Positions 15,301 to 30,300 of a stretch of 64,000 nucleotides of DNA are shown here, piece after piece; position 1 is the stretch's first letter; each line of letters begins with the position of its first letter. Position numbers and translations under genes: made by a program. Origin of the DNA: Owenia fusiformis (lineage: Eukaryota; Annelida; Polychaeta; Sabellida; Oweniidae); NCBI GenBank assembly GCA_903813345.2, contig CAIIXF020000007.1:25095564-25159563 (forward strand), given 5' to 3'. The notes below the pieces were generated by a model. It was not told the DNA's origin, searched no databases, and saw nothing but the letters and a program-made list of their open reading frames with translations.

Positions 15301-18300
15301 GAGACCTTCAAAGAGGGTGGGGGCCAGAAGGAAAAAAATTCACATATTTTACAACCCTCTTGATGAATTCCAATTTACTCAGCTATGAATGAATGTTTTT
15401 GATTTATCTGTCCAGGATTATGTAAATATATATTTATTTGATCCATACATACAATTGATTTAAACAATATGTACAGTTTAGAGGTAAGTAAAGCTTTGAA
15501 AGGACATTTTATGCTGAGTCGGGGTGACATTTTTATTCACTGGAGGTAGTAATCCTTTGAGTGTTTTCACATAGAGCATAACAAGTCTCCACTCTAATAA
15601 GTGCTTCTTTAGTTACATAAATGTTATATTGTTGCATACAAAGAATAATTTTGATGGAGACTTATTATGCTCGATGTGAATTTTAGAACTTTATAGAAAA
15701 TTTTGCCTGCCATTTTTGTTGATTATTCAAAATGGCCAAATGCTATTCATGCTGCATATGTAGGAAGCAGGTAAATTCTCCTAGAAAACGGAGAAAGGTT
15801 ACAGAAGATTTAGCTTCACAAGTCAAGACTATTGCAACTAATAATAGAAGTGATATTGAGGTAATATAAGCTTGATTTGGGAGGAGATTGTTGTGATATT
15901 AGGTTGATAGAACTTATATTTTTTGATATTGCTTATGTAATGGCAATATGTTGGTAATTGGGCAGATATAAAGTTAATATTGGATTGATATTTGTCAGAA
16001 ATTGCTATCGAATTGGGCTTATATTTGGGTGATATTGCTATAATATTGGGCTAATATTTGGGTGATATTGGATTGATATTGGGCCAATATTTGCTTGATA
16101 TTTGGGTGATATTGCTATCACATTGGGCCAATATTTGGGTGATATTGGATTGATATTGGGGTGATATCGCTATCATATTGGGTCCATTATTTGGCTCATA
16201 TTTGGCTGATATTGGATTTACAGTGGGATATTATTACAATCAGAATAATTGGGTGATATTTGGTAAATAAGAGGGTTGATATTGGACTGTTACTTAAATA
16301 ATATGAGGCCAATACTTGGGTTATTTTGGATTGATATAGAGTGACATTTGATTGACAATTGGTTGATGTTGCTATGATATTAGGACATTATCTGGGTCAT
16401 ATTTGGACGATATTGAATTGGGTGATATTGCTATTGAATACATAGAAGTTATATAATGGGAGGGATGGAATATGAATTTTATCCTGAGGGAAAATATGAT
16501 ATTGGCAGAGGAAAATCATGAAATGTACATTCTGAATTTAAATGAATTAAAAATAATAAAGTATTTTCATTATTTTAGGTACTTTTGTTCTCTTTCAGTG
16601 TTGCGTGGGAAGGGCGGAATATATTAATATAAATATCTCATTATTGGCAAATTGCCAATTTACTATATATTGTAATTCCAACCTCTATGAGACTAAATTC
16701 CTACAGATATTTGTGATATTTTAACCAAAAAGGTATATTTTGGAAGAAAATAATGAATTTTTTAATTTGACCTTGACCTGGGGAATATGATCTTGACCTA
16801 AATTTTCATACATTTTTGAAACACATATATCACATAGATTAATAAAATAAAGGGAAAACTTGAAAATCAGGTGGGGCTTAAAATGGCCTTGTTTACCCAA
16901 CTCCTTTAAAGCATAGAATCCTACACACATACATATAATAGTACTAGTATACACATCAAACACTCACCGTGAAAGTCTCATCCAGCTTACAAGTCAAGGC
17001 CATTCCTGTGTCATTCTTGAGTAGGTAAGGAGCTGTGACTTCCCCTGCTTTAACACTGGGCTCCACAAGGTTGTAGGCATCACCAAATGCCTATAAATCG
17101 TATGAATGAATAAGTCATTTGATATCCTGTGCTAAGGGCTGGAATCACTAAAATACATATTATGTAAATTCCACCAAGTGTAAATATGCACTTTGTGGGA
17201 CGAGGTAGAGGGTGCATTACAAAGAAAAATATAAATGTTATTTACTGGGAGGGACTGAATATGGGTTTTATTCCAAGGGACAATATGATATTTCTTGAAT
17301 GTACAAAGGGTCAGAGGGAAATACATGTATCATATTGTCATGAGGAATAAACCCATATTCAATCCAGACCAGTTCCATACATACCTTTCCCAGGTTAGTT
17401 AGGACCTCAATACAGGTCTTTGTGACAGTCAGCTGTAGGACGTCATATGATGTAACATTCAGTGACATCTTAGGAGGCTGGAACAACACTTCACCCTCAT
17501 CTTCCTCTGAAGGTGGGGGTGGCAGGTCATCATTTTTACTGATCTACAAAACAAGCCATATTTATTGTTAACCTCTTGAATCCCAGGTTCTAAAATAGGT
17601 TGAAACCAGATAATATTTTCATTTTTGCCAACTTTTGACATTTTACTACATACATATACTATAGACGATGTTCAATTTAGTAAAATTAGACGACAGAGAT
17701 CATTTCTAGACATTTTAAAAACAAATTTGTGTAAATAGGATAAAATTGTTCCAATAAGAGCAATTTTAGTGAAAAATTTTGTGACGGATTATCTGTCACT
17801 CTGTGTTTCATGGTCATTTCTGAGGTGACGAGAAATCTCGTCACTCTGGGTAGTCAAGAGGTTAATAGGGGCGACAGGCCATAATTTATATTCATGGATC
17901 TCCTCTATTGTTTCAAATTTATTTTATTTTTCAAATATAGGGGTTTGGACAGGTGTTCATACAGTCAGTCTCAGAGAAATTTCAATGGGTCAGAATAAAA
18001 CAAGCTCAACATTCAGTTCCAAATTCTAACTTAAGATCATATGAATAAACTAGTCCCAAGGTAATTTCAATAGGTCAGAATAAAACAAGCTCAACATTCA
18101 GTTCCAAATTCTGACTTTTAAGATCATATGAATAAACTAGTCCCAAGGTAATTTCAATAGGTCAGAATAAAACAAGCTCAACATTCAGTTCCAAATTCTG
18201 ACTTTTAAGATCATATGAATAAACTAGTCCCAAGGTAATTTCAATAGGTCAGAATAAAACAAGCTCAACATTCAGTTCCAAATTCTGACTTTTAAGATCA

Positions 18301-21300
18301 TATGAATAAACTTGTCCCAAGGTAATTCCAATAGGTCACCAACTAATATTACCTCAACATTCAGTTCCCAGGGTCTGTGCCTGTTTCCATCCTCCACTGG
18401 TTCAATGAGAGGCTCCCATACGACCATATTCTCATTATAATAGGCCACCTCAAGACTCAAGTCACACTGGATGTTCAACTGAAAGGACATTCATTTCACT
18501 TATAAGTAGAGTCTAAATAGGCTCCCACTCAACCATGTTCTCATTATAATAGGCCACCTCAAGACTCAACCATGTTCTCATTATAATAGGCCACCTCAAG
18601 ACTCAAGTCACACTGGATGTTCAACTGAAAGGACATTCATTTCACTTATAAGTAGAGTCTAAATAGGCTCCCACACAACCATGTTCTCATTATAATAGGC
18701 CACCTCAAGACTCAAGTCACACTGGATGTTCAACTGAAAGGACATTCATTTCACTTATAAGTAGAGTCTAAATAGGCTCCCATACGACCATGTTCTCATT
18801 ATAATAGGCCATCTCAAGACTCAAGTCACACTGGATGTTCAACTGAAAGGACATTCATTTCACTTATAAGTAGAGTCTAAATAGGCTCCCATACGACCAT
18901 GTTCTCATTATAATAGGCCACCTCAAGACTCAAGTCACACTGGATGTTCAACTGAAAGGGCATTAATTTCACTTATAAGTAGAGTCTAAATAGGCTCCCA
19001 TACGACCATGTTCTCATTATAATAGGCCACCTCAAGACTCAAGTCACACTGGATGTTCAACTGAAAGGACATTCATTTCACTTATAAGTAGAGTCTAAAT
19101 AGGCTCCCACACAACCATGTTCTCATTATAATAGGCCACCTCAAGACTCAAGTCACACTGGATGTTCAACTCAAAGGGCATTAATTTCACTTATAAGTAG
19201 AGTCTAAATAGGCTCCCACACAACCATGTTCTCATTATAATAGGCCTGATCTCAAGACTCAAGTCACACTGGATGTTCAACTGAAAGGACATTCATTTCA
19301 CTTATAAGTAGAGTCTGAATAGGCTCCCATACGACCATTTTCTCATTATAATAGGCCACCTCAAGACTCAAGTCACACTGGATGTTCAACTGAAAGGGCA
19401 TTCATTTCACTTATAAGTAGAGTCTAAATAGGCTCCCACACAACCATGTTCTCATTATAATAGGCCACCTCAAGACTCAAGTCAAACTGGATGTTCAACT
19501 GAAAGGACATTAATTTCACTTATAAGTAGAGTCTAAATAGGCTCCCACACAACCATGTTCTCATTATAATAGGCCACCTCAAGACTCAAGTCACACTGGA
19601 TGTTCAACTGAAAGGACATTCATATTACAGTGTATTTATAAGTAGAGTCTAAATAGGCTCCAATACAACCATGTTCTCATATTGATTCAAATTGAATCAA
19701 TTCTTGACTTTTAATTATCTAAAAAAGGTAACATTACGTTCTAAATTTTGACCCCAGACAACAAAAACTTTTTGTCGAGGGAAAAACATGAATCCTTAAC
19801 TAACCTGTGTACTCCAGTCTTTAATCTCGCCCCTAAATCCAGCCTCAAGAATTAACATTGGTACAGTTCGTTTTCCGATTCCTCCCTCGATTTTCACAAT
19901 TATTGTAGATATTGCAACCAGAAGCTGCTCTCCCCGTGATGGGGGTATGATGTCATCAGCTAGTGGGTCAACCAAATCCAGTGTCTCTTCTGTCACCTCT
20001 TCACCCTCAGCTGTAATCATATGACAACACAATATATTAATTATAAAAAATTTCAAACCAAACAGCATTTAATAGCTCTATTAAAATACTTGTATGACCG
20101 GTAAGTTTGATTCATCACTGGAATTGTGTAGAGTTTCAGATATGTCTTCGGTAGATTGTGAGTTTGATTCCAACAGATGTGGAGAAGATACTGACTTCTT
20201 GAAAGCAGTCATTTACTCTTTAAATGGCTTTTCCAGTACAGTAAGTGGAACATCTTTGGGGCCTCTAAAAATGTGTGTTCCACTTATAGAGGTTCATTTA
20301 ACATCGAATCAATTTTTTTTTTATTCAATTTTAGTACATACATAATACACATGTAGTGACTGCCAAAGTTGAATCGAATCAGTTACTTTTGGGACTCTGA
20401 AACTTGTTCCAGTAACAGAGGTGTTCCATTTCTAGAGGTGTTCCACTTAACAGGTTTTACCATAAGAAACATAGTACAACACATACTGGGATAATCATTG
20501 TGTATATGTTGGACACTGTCAAGAAGAAACATTAAAGGAACTCAAATTAATTCCTTCAACCAAACGCTTCATCATGCGATATAACAACCAAATCTTAAAA
20601 TTATTTTAACATACGTTTTAACACAGTCTAACTTGCCAAAGATTACTGTAACTTCTACAGTAAAAAGAAATATTATGTATATCATAATAGTGAAGCAATT
20701 CAACCGAACCATAATTTTTGTTATTATTTAATCAGGAAAATGATCTCCAAAATAAGCCTCATAGGATATCATTCATTCCAGATCAAACCATACTATAACA
20801 ATGATATATGATTTCTAATTTGTAAATGTCCCTATTATGTGTCTTTTTCCACAATATTGAAAGTGATTATTATATTATATAAGCCTTTTATTGTTTTTCT
20901 TGTATAGCACACATCTGGTTAATCCCTTACTATCCCATACTATAATTGAATTCATAAAATACATAATTCAATATGTCCTAGAAAAAAGAATTGTGAACAT
21001 GCGTGCTTATGCCTCGAAACAAAGTATTTTTTCAGCTTAACATATACATCATGATGTATAATCAAGCATCCTCGTTAGTGAGATTTTTTATATCCTATCA
21101 TGTCTTTCAATTAACATATAATGTGTCGACTTAATTTCAAATTGTGGCTTATTTTGACATGAACCATTTTAATGAGAAAAGGTGTTTGAGTTATTCAGAA
21201 ACGGTGAAATTCAAGCAATTCTATTGTCCCATGTAGAGTAAATCCATCCCGTATTTTCATGCTGCGGGATACAGCATCTTTATTCCTCTCTGATGTTACA

Positions 21301-24300
21301 TGCCAATTATCATCGAATAAAACATTAAATGACGTAAAATGTGTGTTAACGAAAGAATGGCAGCAATAACAAAAGAGTGACGTTATTATGAAGTCAGTGG
21401 CAGAACCATTGGGGTCACCGAGGATGCCTCCCCTAAACCAATGTCTTGAAAAATTTTCAAGATTTGAAATCCCAACTTATTCTGGGAAATAAGATATTTC
21501 AGTGCTTTGAAACATGAAATATTGTATGCTTATATTTGCTCTGAAATTGCCCAGAATGCACCAAATGATGTTTAATTTCCGTTATTTGCTGGGGACTCTA
21601 ATCTTGTGCTCATTCGTCTAGGATCACTGCTCAAAGCCATTATCAACCCCCCCACCCTGACACAAAATCGGTGGCTGGATGAGATATGAGTTAAGTTTGA
21701 TTGCATTGATTTTCCAAATCCCTTTGTTTCCTACAGTTTAAGTATATGAAACTTCCAATAATCATTGTTATTCAATTAGTCCTACCATAATATGACAACA
21801 TGAATTGATTAGTGAAATAGCTCCCTTCCAAAAATGTATTGTTAAAGGTCTAATAATGTTATCCAAAATTGTATCTTTTCAGATAATATTTCACTATATT
21901 AATCCAAAGTGTCTGTTTTATCATATAAAACCTTTGAAATATTTCTAATACTAAAAATTAAAATTCTATTTATTACACAAAGAAAGCTTTAGGTTTTTAA
22001 AGAGTCGGCTTAGTTATATATAAAAGCAGAGATCAAGTTTTAAAACTGCAATTACGAACTAAAACATTCATAAAGACTACAAAAATACGAAAACTTTGTT
22101 GAGATCATCAAGACAATTAAAGGTATGATATTCAATTGATTAATTATATATAGACAATATCATATAATTAACCAGATTATTTTAATAACTTCAATGTATT
22201 AATGAGAAAGACTAGCTTGCAAAAAGAGATATGCAAAACCTAAAGATTTATTTTAATTTTCGAATTCAATGTTTGAATATGTTTTTTGGATGTTGTACAT
22301 ATTCATATTACAATGAACTGAGATCATATTATCAAGATACAATCAATAGCTCCAATATGTATACAATACATAGAGGTAATGCACTAAGAGGTTTTCGATA
22401 CATGTTTTATTCTGAGGAAAATATGTGTACTTATTGAGGGATGACAGGGACCAAGAGAGATGCACAACTTTCCGAGGGATAGACCCTGGATCCAAAATCG
22501 ACCATACCATACTATACAGATGTATTCCATATGTACTGAGGTTCTTGGTACCTCACAAGATTCCAAAATATTCAAAAATGGAATTTTGTAACATCAATTT
22601 CAATTATCAACAATTTTTCTTAAAACATTTACTAATAAATTCATATTTAGATTTTAAAACTTTTCAAAAAACTGTGAAAAAAATCAAAATACCTCTAATT
22701 CTCTCTAATAAGCGCACAGTTCCAATTGGCACACATGCAACTTTTATGTTGAAGAGGTGTCAAGAAAACAGGAAGTTTAATGCATTAGTTTCGATTATTA
22801 ACACAACAAGATATTAATTGATGATTACATTAAAAGGAGAGAAAGAAATACAGGAGATGTAGAGTTTGTAAACCTTAATAACAACTAAAAAGATTGACAA
22901 TGATATTTTTTTCTAATTTTTTTTTAATGTGAATTGGAATCTCGTACCTTTAAATTAAAAGTGTGTCATGCTTATGTAGAGCTAACTAAGTTTTTCAAAA
23001 AGGCCTTAGTAAGCTCTAATGTCCTGATTAGGAACCCCTATTCTTACAATTGAGTTACAGATGGACTTAAGGACGGTGTATTTTTATAGTAAACATTCTT
23101 AATTTGTTTACTATTTTTATAGTTAACATTTTTTTTTATTTATTGCGATTTTTTTTTTTCATTTATTTATACAATTTACTCAGTATTTTAAACTATTTAA
23201 AAAAAATTATAGGCATATCTATTTTATTTAAAAATGGAAACCTGTTAGGTATGGGGTTACCATACATACTGATGGAGCCATTTTCTATATCCCCCTGAAC
23301 TTCGTTCCATGGGATAACTACTAACTACTCTAACTATGAGCTACTATAGAGATTCAAGGATGATTTTCAATATCCAGGTTTCATGTTAGGCTAAGAGAAG
23401 TCAAAGATGAATTCTTGAATAATTCTCAAATCAAGAAGGATTCTCAGATAATTATCAAAATGACCTCTAGAGTCTAACGTAAAAATATAATTTATTCTCT
23501 TTTTAAGTTGAAAGATGTCACCACGTGTAATTGCCATAATGCTTGTGTTGGTGATGGTAGGATGCACTAATATGGGTGTAGACGCCGGGGTATGCATGCC
23601 ATGTCTTGAAAAGGCAATAGAATGTTCCAAAATTCCATCAGGGAATGATCCAGCCAATGATCCTAGGGAAGATTGCTTCACCGAGCATGATGCTTGTAAG
23701 GCAGCTGCTTGTGGAGAAGACTAGATAACAAATGCTGCATGTTGCATAATTAATTCTGTTAATAAATGATGAAATAATAAAGGACCCATGGCCCTGTGGC
23801 CTGTGGTCACACAGTGAATTCTAACCACATTGTGTTATGAAAGGATTTTGTACAGAAATAAACTTTTTTTGTCCAAATTAAATGAGTTACTAAGTCGTTG
23901 AATTACTCAGAGTTAGACCTAGGTAGGTACAAGTGAGGAATAACCCCAGGGTCTATAATGTAAATCTGTATTTAGAAGACTAGACATCGTCGCTGATTGG
24001 TCAAATCGACAGACAAATGACATCATTCAATTGCCGTTTGAAAATTTCTGACAAGTCAATATCATAGCTTGTTATTTTACATCAAGATAAAGAAAGATGT
24101 TGGGAGTAGATCAAAACATCATAATCACACATTGTATTCGTAAACTAGCCAGTGAAAATTCTGACAAACGAAGCTGGAAAGCAAAAACTTTGTCTGTCAT
24201 ATCTAAAGCTCTGGTGATTTCCCTGCTCTTGGTAGGTACTAAGTAATGCCTAGCTCACATAAGCTCCGATTCATTGTACAGGTACCAGCGGATTTGTCTT

Positions 24301-27300
24301 TTTCAACATCGACCGGACATCATACAGGCATTGTACAGGCACTGGCCAATTTTAGACCTCGTATGGGCACCGGGAGAATTTAATGTCAGACATTAATGCC
24401 TAGCTCGCATAAGCTCCGATTCATTGTACAGGTACCAGCGGATTAGTCTTTTTCAACATCGACCGGACATCATACAGGCATTGTACAGGCACTGGCCAAT
24501 TTTAGACCTCGTATGGGCACCGGGAGAATTTAATGTCAGACATTAATGCCTAGCTCACATAAGCTCCAATTCATTGTACAGGTACCAGCGGATTAGTCTT
24601 TTTCAACATCGACCGGACATCATACAGGCATTGTACAGGCACTGGCCAATTTTAGACGTCGTATGGGCACCGGGAGAATTAAATGTCAGACATTAAAGTT
24701 GCTGATGTCTAATCAATTTTTCTCTCAATCAAACTCATCGAAGCCTGTAACCCTGCTGGCGCCCGTATGGGCATCATATGATTATTGTATGGCTATCGGT
24801 GACATTGTATGGTCATTCTTTGATTTCAATGAAATGATACAACTGGATTCTAATCAAAATACATTGTATAAAAGTTAAATAAAAGTTTTCACAAAAAATG
24901 AATTACACATACATGTACCTGTATTGTAAAATATAAATCAAATGAAGACATCCAGATGGGTGGCATACAGCAATCGTATACTATATACGAGTATATAGTA
25001 CGAGTATAATACTATCGTATATGTAATCATCATGTGATCATCATACGATTTTCATGTATCAAATTGTTTGAAGGCTGCCCTATGATGTGTGAGCATACTC
25101 ATGATGAATATAAGATATCGGAGAAAAGTCCCCTGCGATCGCCTGATTTTACAGTATTATGTTATAACATCTTTTATACCTGAAGATTATAACAAATGAA
25201 TCATGGCCATTATTAATGATAATACACTGAAGCCAATCCTATTTACAAGGATTAACAGAATAATGAATTCTATTTAATTAATTATAATTCTATTTCATTA
25301 ATTATAATTATAATTTAATTATAATTATCATCTTCATGGCACCCACTTCAATATTTTCAAAAAGTTGATACCTATCTTTTGTTAATGTTTCTCTGTTGAC
25401 AAAATTATTATTAAAGAGGCATTTCTGTTAAGAGTTGATAGTAATGTTTTCGGTTGATACTTTCATATTTGGAAATAATAAGGCAATTGCATTTAAAATT
25501 TGAGTTATCAAAGATTGGATTTTTTTGAAAAAATATCGGCCATTTTGAAATGAGTGGCCATACTGAAAATATCTTATTGAGAAAGGGTTGTTTGCGCAGA
25601 AGACATTAGCCTATAAATTTAAAACCAAATTCTATAACTGGTATTTAATTATCAAAAATAAAATCTCAACTAACATAGTTGACCATTTTTAAATTCTGAG
25701 TTGCAATATTGAAAATTCTTTCTAGAGCAGAGTTGGTTTGAGACAAAGCAACTAAAAACAAACAAGAAGTTGAAATGTAATAAGTGAATTGGATATTTTG
25801 TGATGTCATGTTACTATAGTAACCATAACTCTACCAGCATTTCATAATTCTTGAAAAACTGTTTTAGTTGCAATACTTCAAGGTACAGCTTTTAATAAGA
25901 TATCGCAATAACAGTCATGAAAATGTCAAAGGGAGTATGAATACTATATAACTACTCTATAAGTAGTATTTATAGTATGGATATAGTTTAAGACTCCTCA
26001 TCTGTGAACAGACATTCAGTTATCATCTACGCAAGGTAAGAACTCTTAAACACCAGTGTTCCATGATCTATAGAAATGATTTTGAAGATAATTATTCTCT
26101 GTTTTCATAAACCAATAATAATAAAAAGTTGGATTTGATAAAAAAAATCAATATAATAAATCAAATGTGTTTTTAACTGTCACTGCTGTGTAATAATATC
26201 ACACATTAATATGATGAAACATTTAACATAAGGCTCATTTTTTTAAATTATACAATACAGTCAAACCTGTCTACACTGTCTGAACTCCCCTGGGAGTGGC
26301 CAAAATAGTTTGGATTGGTCACATTTGTAACATGAAATCTATGGTTCATTTAAGAGGTGTTCGGATAAGAGGTGTTATATTATACAGGCTTTACTGTAAA
26401 TGAATTTCTATTTTATAACATTGTCATTGTGGCATTTTCATCAGGAAACTAAACAACTCAGAGACTCTTAAACAAGGTCCTAAAAATAAAATAATTTAAA
26501 TAAATAAAAATTAACTAAAACACAAAATCTAGAATTTCAATTGCTACTGACTCATAGGCAAAAACGTCCCATGGCAAGTGCAACTGACCAACCCATAAAA
26601 AGGGCATATTTAGATTTTTCAAATCATTTTGTCACCTTGGGCTTTCAGTTTTTGCATCATCACACTCCTTTGATTATGTAGATTAAATCTTGAATTGCTG
26701 AGATATTGTGATTTTACATAGGCAAGATGCAATGTAAGGAAGCTGCCATATAAAGATATCAACAATTCATCTTTATTTCAGGTACTCAAAGAAAGATGTC
26801 ACCACGTGTAATTGCCATAATGCTTGTGTTGGTGATGGTCGGATACACAAGTATGGGCGTAGATGCTGCTCTTTGTGAGCCTTGTCTGGATAAGGCATTG
26901 AGTTGTTCACGTCTTAGAAACGACCCCAGAGAAAAATGTTTCATTGAGCATGATGCTTGTAAGGATGCTGCTTGCAAAGAAGACAATGCTGACTGTTGCC
27001 CATAAAGAAAATAATTCTGTTAATGGATAATTGAAATAAAAATGATTGGAAAATATACAATTGTATTGTTGTTTCAAATATGGCCTAATATGGGTGTAGA
27101 TGATTGGAAAATATACAATTGTATTCTTAAATCAACTTCAGTGTCAATATTACAGCTACTTAATGAAAGTAATAAATAAAAAGAACTTCACTGGGTAGCA
27201 AATCTCATATTTTCTTATTTGTTATGTTTGAAATAAAATAACAACCATTTTAATTTTATGTTGAGTATCTATATTTAGAGACATGCTGATAGAGCAAATG

Positions 27301-30300
27301 TTTATAGGATATCCTATAATTTTGAGGAATATCATTTTTATCTATGAGGTGATATTGATATAAGCACGAGAGAGCAAAGCGAACGAGTGCATATATCAAT
27401 ATCACCAAGAAGATTAAAATGATATTCTGAAAAAAACCAAAGGATTAGACTAGATGTTCTTATTATCCTACACTTACAAGGAGTGTACTAAATGTATAAC
27501 ATCATTGCAAAATGAATTTCATGGCAAATACAGTCAACTTGGCGGGAAATCAACAAGCGGAGTATATCAACACAATAGCCTCCGCATATTGGGTTTTCCG
27601 GAGTATATCATCACGATATCCTCCGCCAGGAGTATATCATTACAATATCCTCCAGTTATTCATTTTGCCAATAAATATCAAATTTATTTTTTAGTATAAT
27701 TATGTTTAGTACACTAAGTGTAGGATAATATGTGTATATCAGACACAGGCCTTTTTATTAAAAAGAAACAAATCTGAGTTGTATAAGTTATACTATTTAA
27801 TTTATCAAAAATTACACTTCTTAAGAAAATGGCAGCTAATTTAAACTTAATGTCAATGAATGAAACTTTCTCTGAAGTAGAGGACCTATACCCTACCCTG
27901 CGTGCAGAGTCTACCCATGAGTTAACAGTTTATTCAATTTTAAAGGGTGACGCATATCGTTTAGCAAATCGAATGCTCGTTTCTGGTGTTGCTCACCATT
28001 TAGTATAAAAGGCTCGATCCTGGAATAATACTCAAGGGTTCAAAGGCTCGAGGTCGTTGTGTCAACACCTCTAACTTTTATATAACATTGGTACAGTATA
28101 GATCGTCACACATTTATAAAAGGGAGATTTTCATTTTAACAAATCCATATCACATTCATCGCTAACATTTCAGGATCATCTATTTGTGTATTATAAGGAC
28201 AAATTGACATCTAAATTTCCCAATAACGTATTAACACAGAGCTTGGCATATGATATATTCTCCAAATGAAACAAAGCAGTTCTAATACAACCAGAACAAT
28301 GGCAACGCCAAAGTGTAGCGAATCCCATCGAACAGCCATGGCTGGCATATTTACAAACAAAGTATATAGCACAAATGGCAGCCATTTTTCAAAATGGCCA
28401 CCTTCTACCATTAGACAGTGTCATTAGACAGTGTGCCATGCTTATAGTATTCACATACCAAATATGAACAAAATCGCTCCACTAGTTTTGGAGTTATAGT
28501 GAAATACGTTATAATGGCGGCCATTTTTCAAAATGGCCACCTTCTTCCAAAAGTGTCATTAGACAGTGTGCCATGCTTATAGTATTCACATACCAAATAT
28601 GAACAAAATCACTCTACTACTTTTCGAATTATAGTAAAATACGTTAAAATGGTGGCCATTTTGAAAAATGGCGCGGCCACCTTCTACCAAAAGTGTTATT
28701 AGACAGTGTGCCATGCTTATTGTATTCACATACCAAATATGAACAAAATCGCTCCACTACTTTTCGAGTTACAGCAAAAATCGTAAAATGACGAGTAAAG
28801 GCCGCCATTTTTCAAGATGGCTGCCATGTGCTTCTTTAATATCTACATTTCTAGCTTTATTAATGTCCTATATAATTTTTTTACATTTACATTTATTCCT
28901 ATAACAGTTTTACATATTGCACCTAAATTACTGTAAAATCGGCACTAAAATGGCCACCATTTTCAAATGAGCGGCCATTTTGAAAATTGGCTTTCGAGCA
29001 GAACTTCTACTCCCATAGGGTATATGTGTACAAAATATGAACAAAATCCGGCTAACGGTATTTGAGTTATTGCCCGGACGGACGGATGGACGGACGTACG
29101 GACGGACGGAGGCGTTCCCTATATCCCTCCGAACTTCGTTCAATGGGATAATGATTTATATTGGCTGTTGTACATGCATTCTTTGAAAAATCACTCTCTC
29201 AATAATGTTTTCAGACTTATTATAAACTTTATTCGAAGACAATTTCAATTAACTTTTAATTTTGCAAAACTCCCCTTGTTTCTTAAAATGGACTGATCCA
29301 GTTGACTCGCCTGGAGCTGCCATATTGTTTTTATACGGGAAGCTTATCGGAACCCTTTAAGTGGACTTTTGAGTTGCCAAAATGATATTTTGTCCTGAAA
29401 AAATCAGCCAATTTGAATAGTGTGGTCATATACGTAGTAGCCATTTTGAAAATTGATTCTAGAGATGCACCAGCATATAAAATTTGAAATAAATATATAA
29501 CTATAGTTGTAATGTAATATAAGTTATGAACGCTTATATTTTACAAAAAATGGCGGCCATTTTAAATTGTCAGCCATTTAGGAAATTTCTTCTTGTCAAC
29601 TAGTACTTGAGTTATCGCCTGGACAGACAAATAAACTGACAGACATACAAATAAAATGGATAGATAGTATGAGGTTATATAATGGTTGATTCCGTATATC
29701 GTATTTATACTCAAGTGAGTATATGATATATTTACGAGTGACTGAAGGGAACGAGTGAATATATCATATACTCACGAGAGTATAACGATATACAGAATCA
29801 ACCATTATATGATCTTATTATCCCACCCTAATATTCAATCGATAAAAGGTTTATCTAAATTCAGCAGTTGTATATCAAGTCGAAGAGTTGTAAACGCTGC
29901 CCATGAGTTGTATACGCTGCCCAGGAGTTGTATACGCTATCCAGGAGTTGTATATCGTTCTCAAGAGTTGTATACGATGAGTGTTAGTTTTATATTGCAG
30001 TTATACAATGCTATTATACAATCATATAAAGCACTTAAGGTGGGATAAATAGAGGATATCCTATGATTTATGAGTGATATGATTTTTATCCACGAATGGA
30101 TATGATATCTGCACGAGTGAGCGTAGCGAGAGAGTGCAGATATCAATAACCATGAGTGGATTAAAATCATATCACGAGTAAATCGTAGGATGTTCTTTTT
30201 ATTCCATAGTTAAAGTCATCATCAGAATCGTCGGAAATTAAGTCATTTAATTCGAATTTTCCAAACGATCCGGCGATGTTGACACTTAGCCTTGTTTTGA

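Noticed and set aside
22225-22817. Plus-strand open frames of 60-130 codons upstream of gene 1
   Set aside because: They fall within the predicted leader intron of gene 1, with AT-rich composition and no recognisable product.
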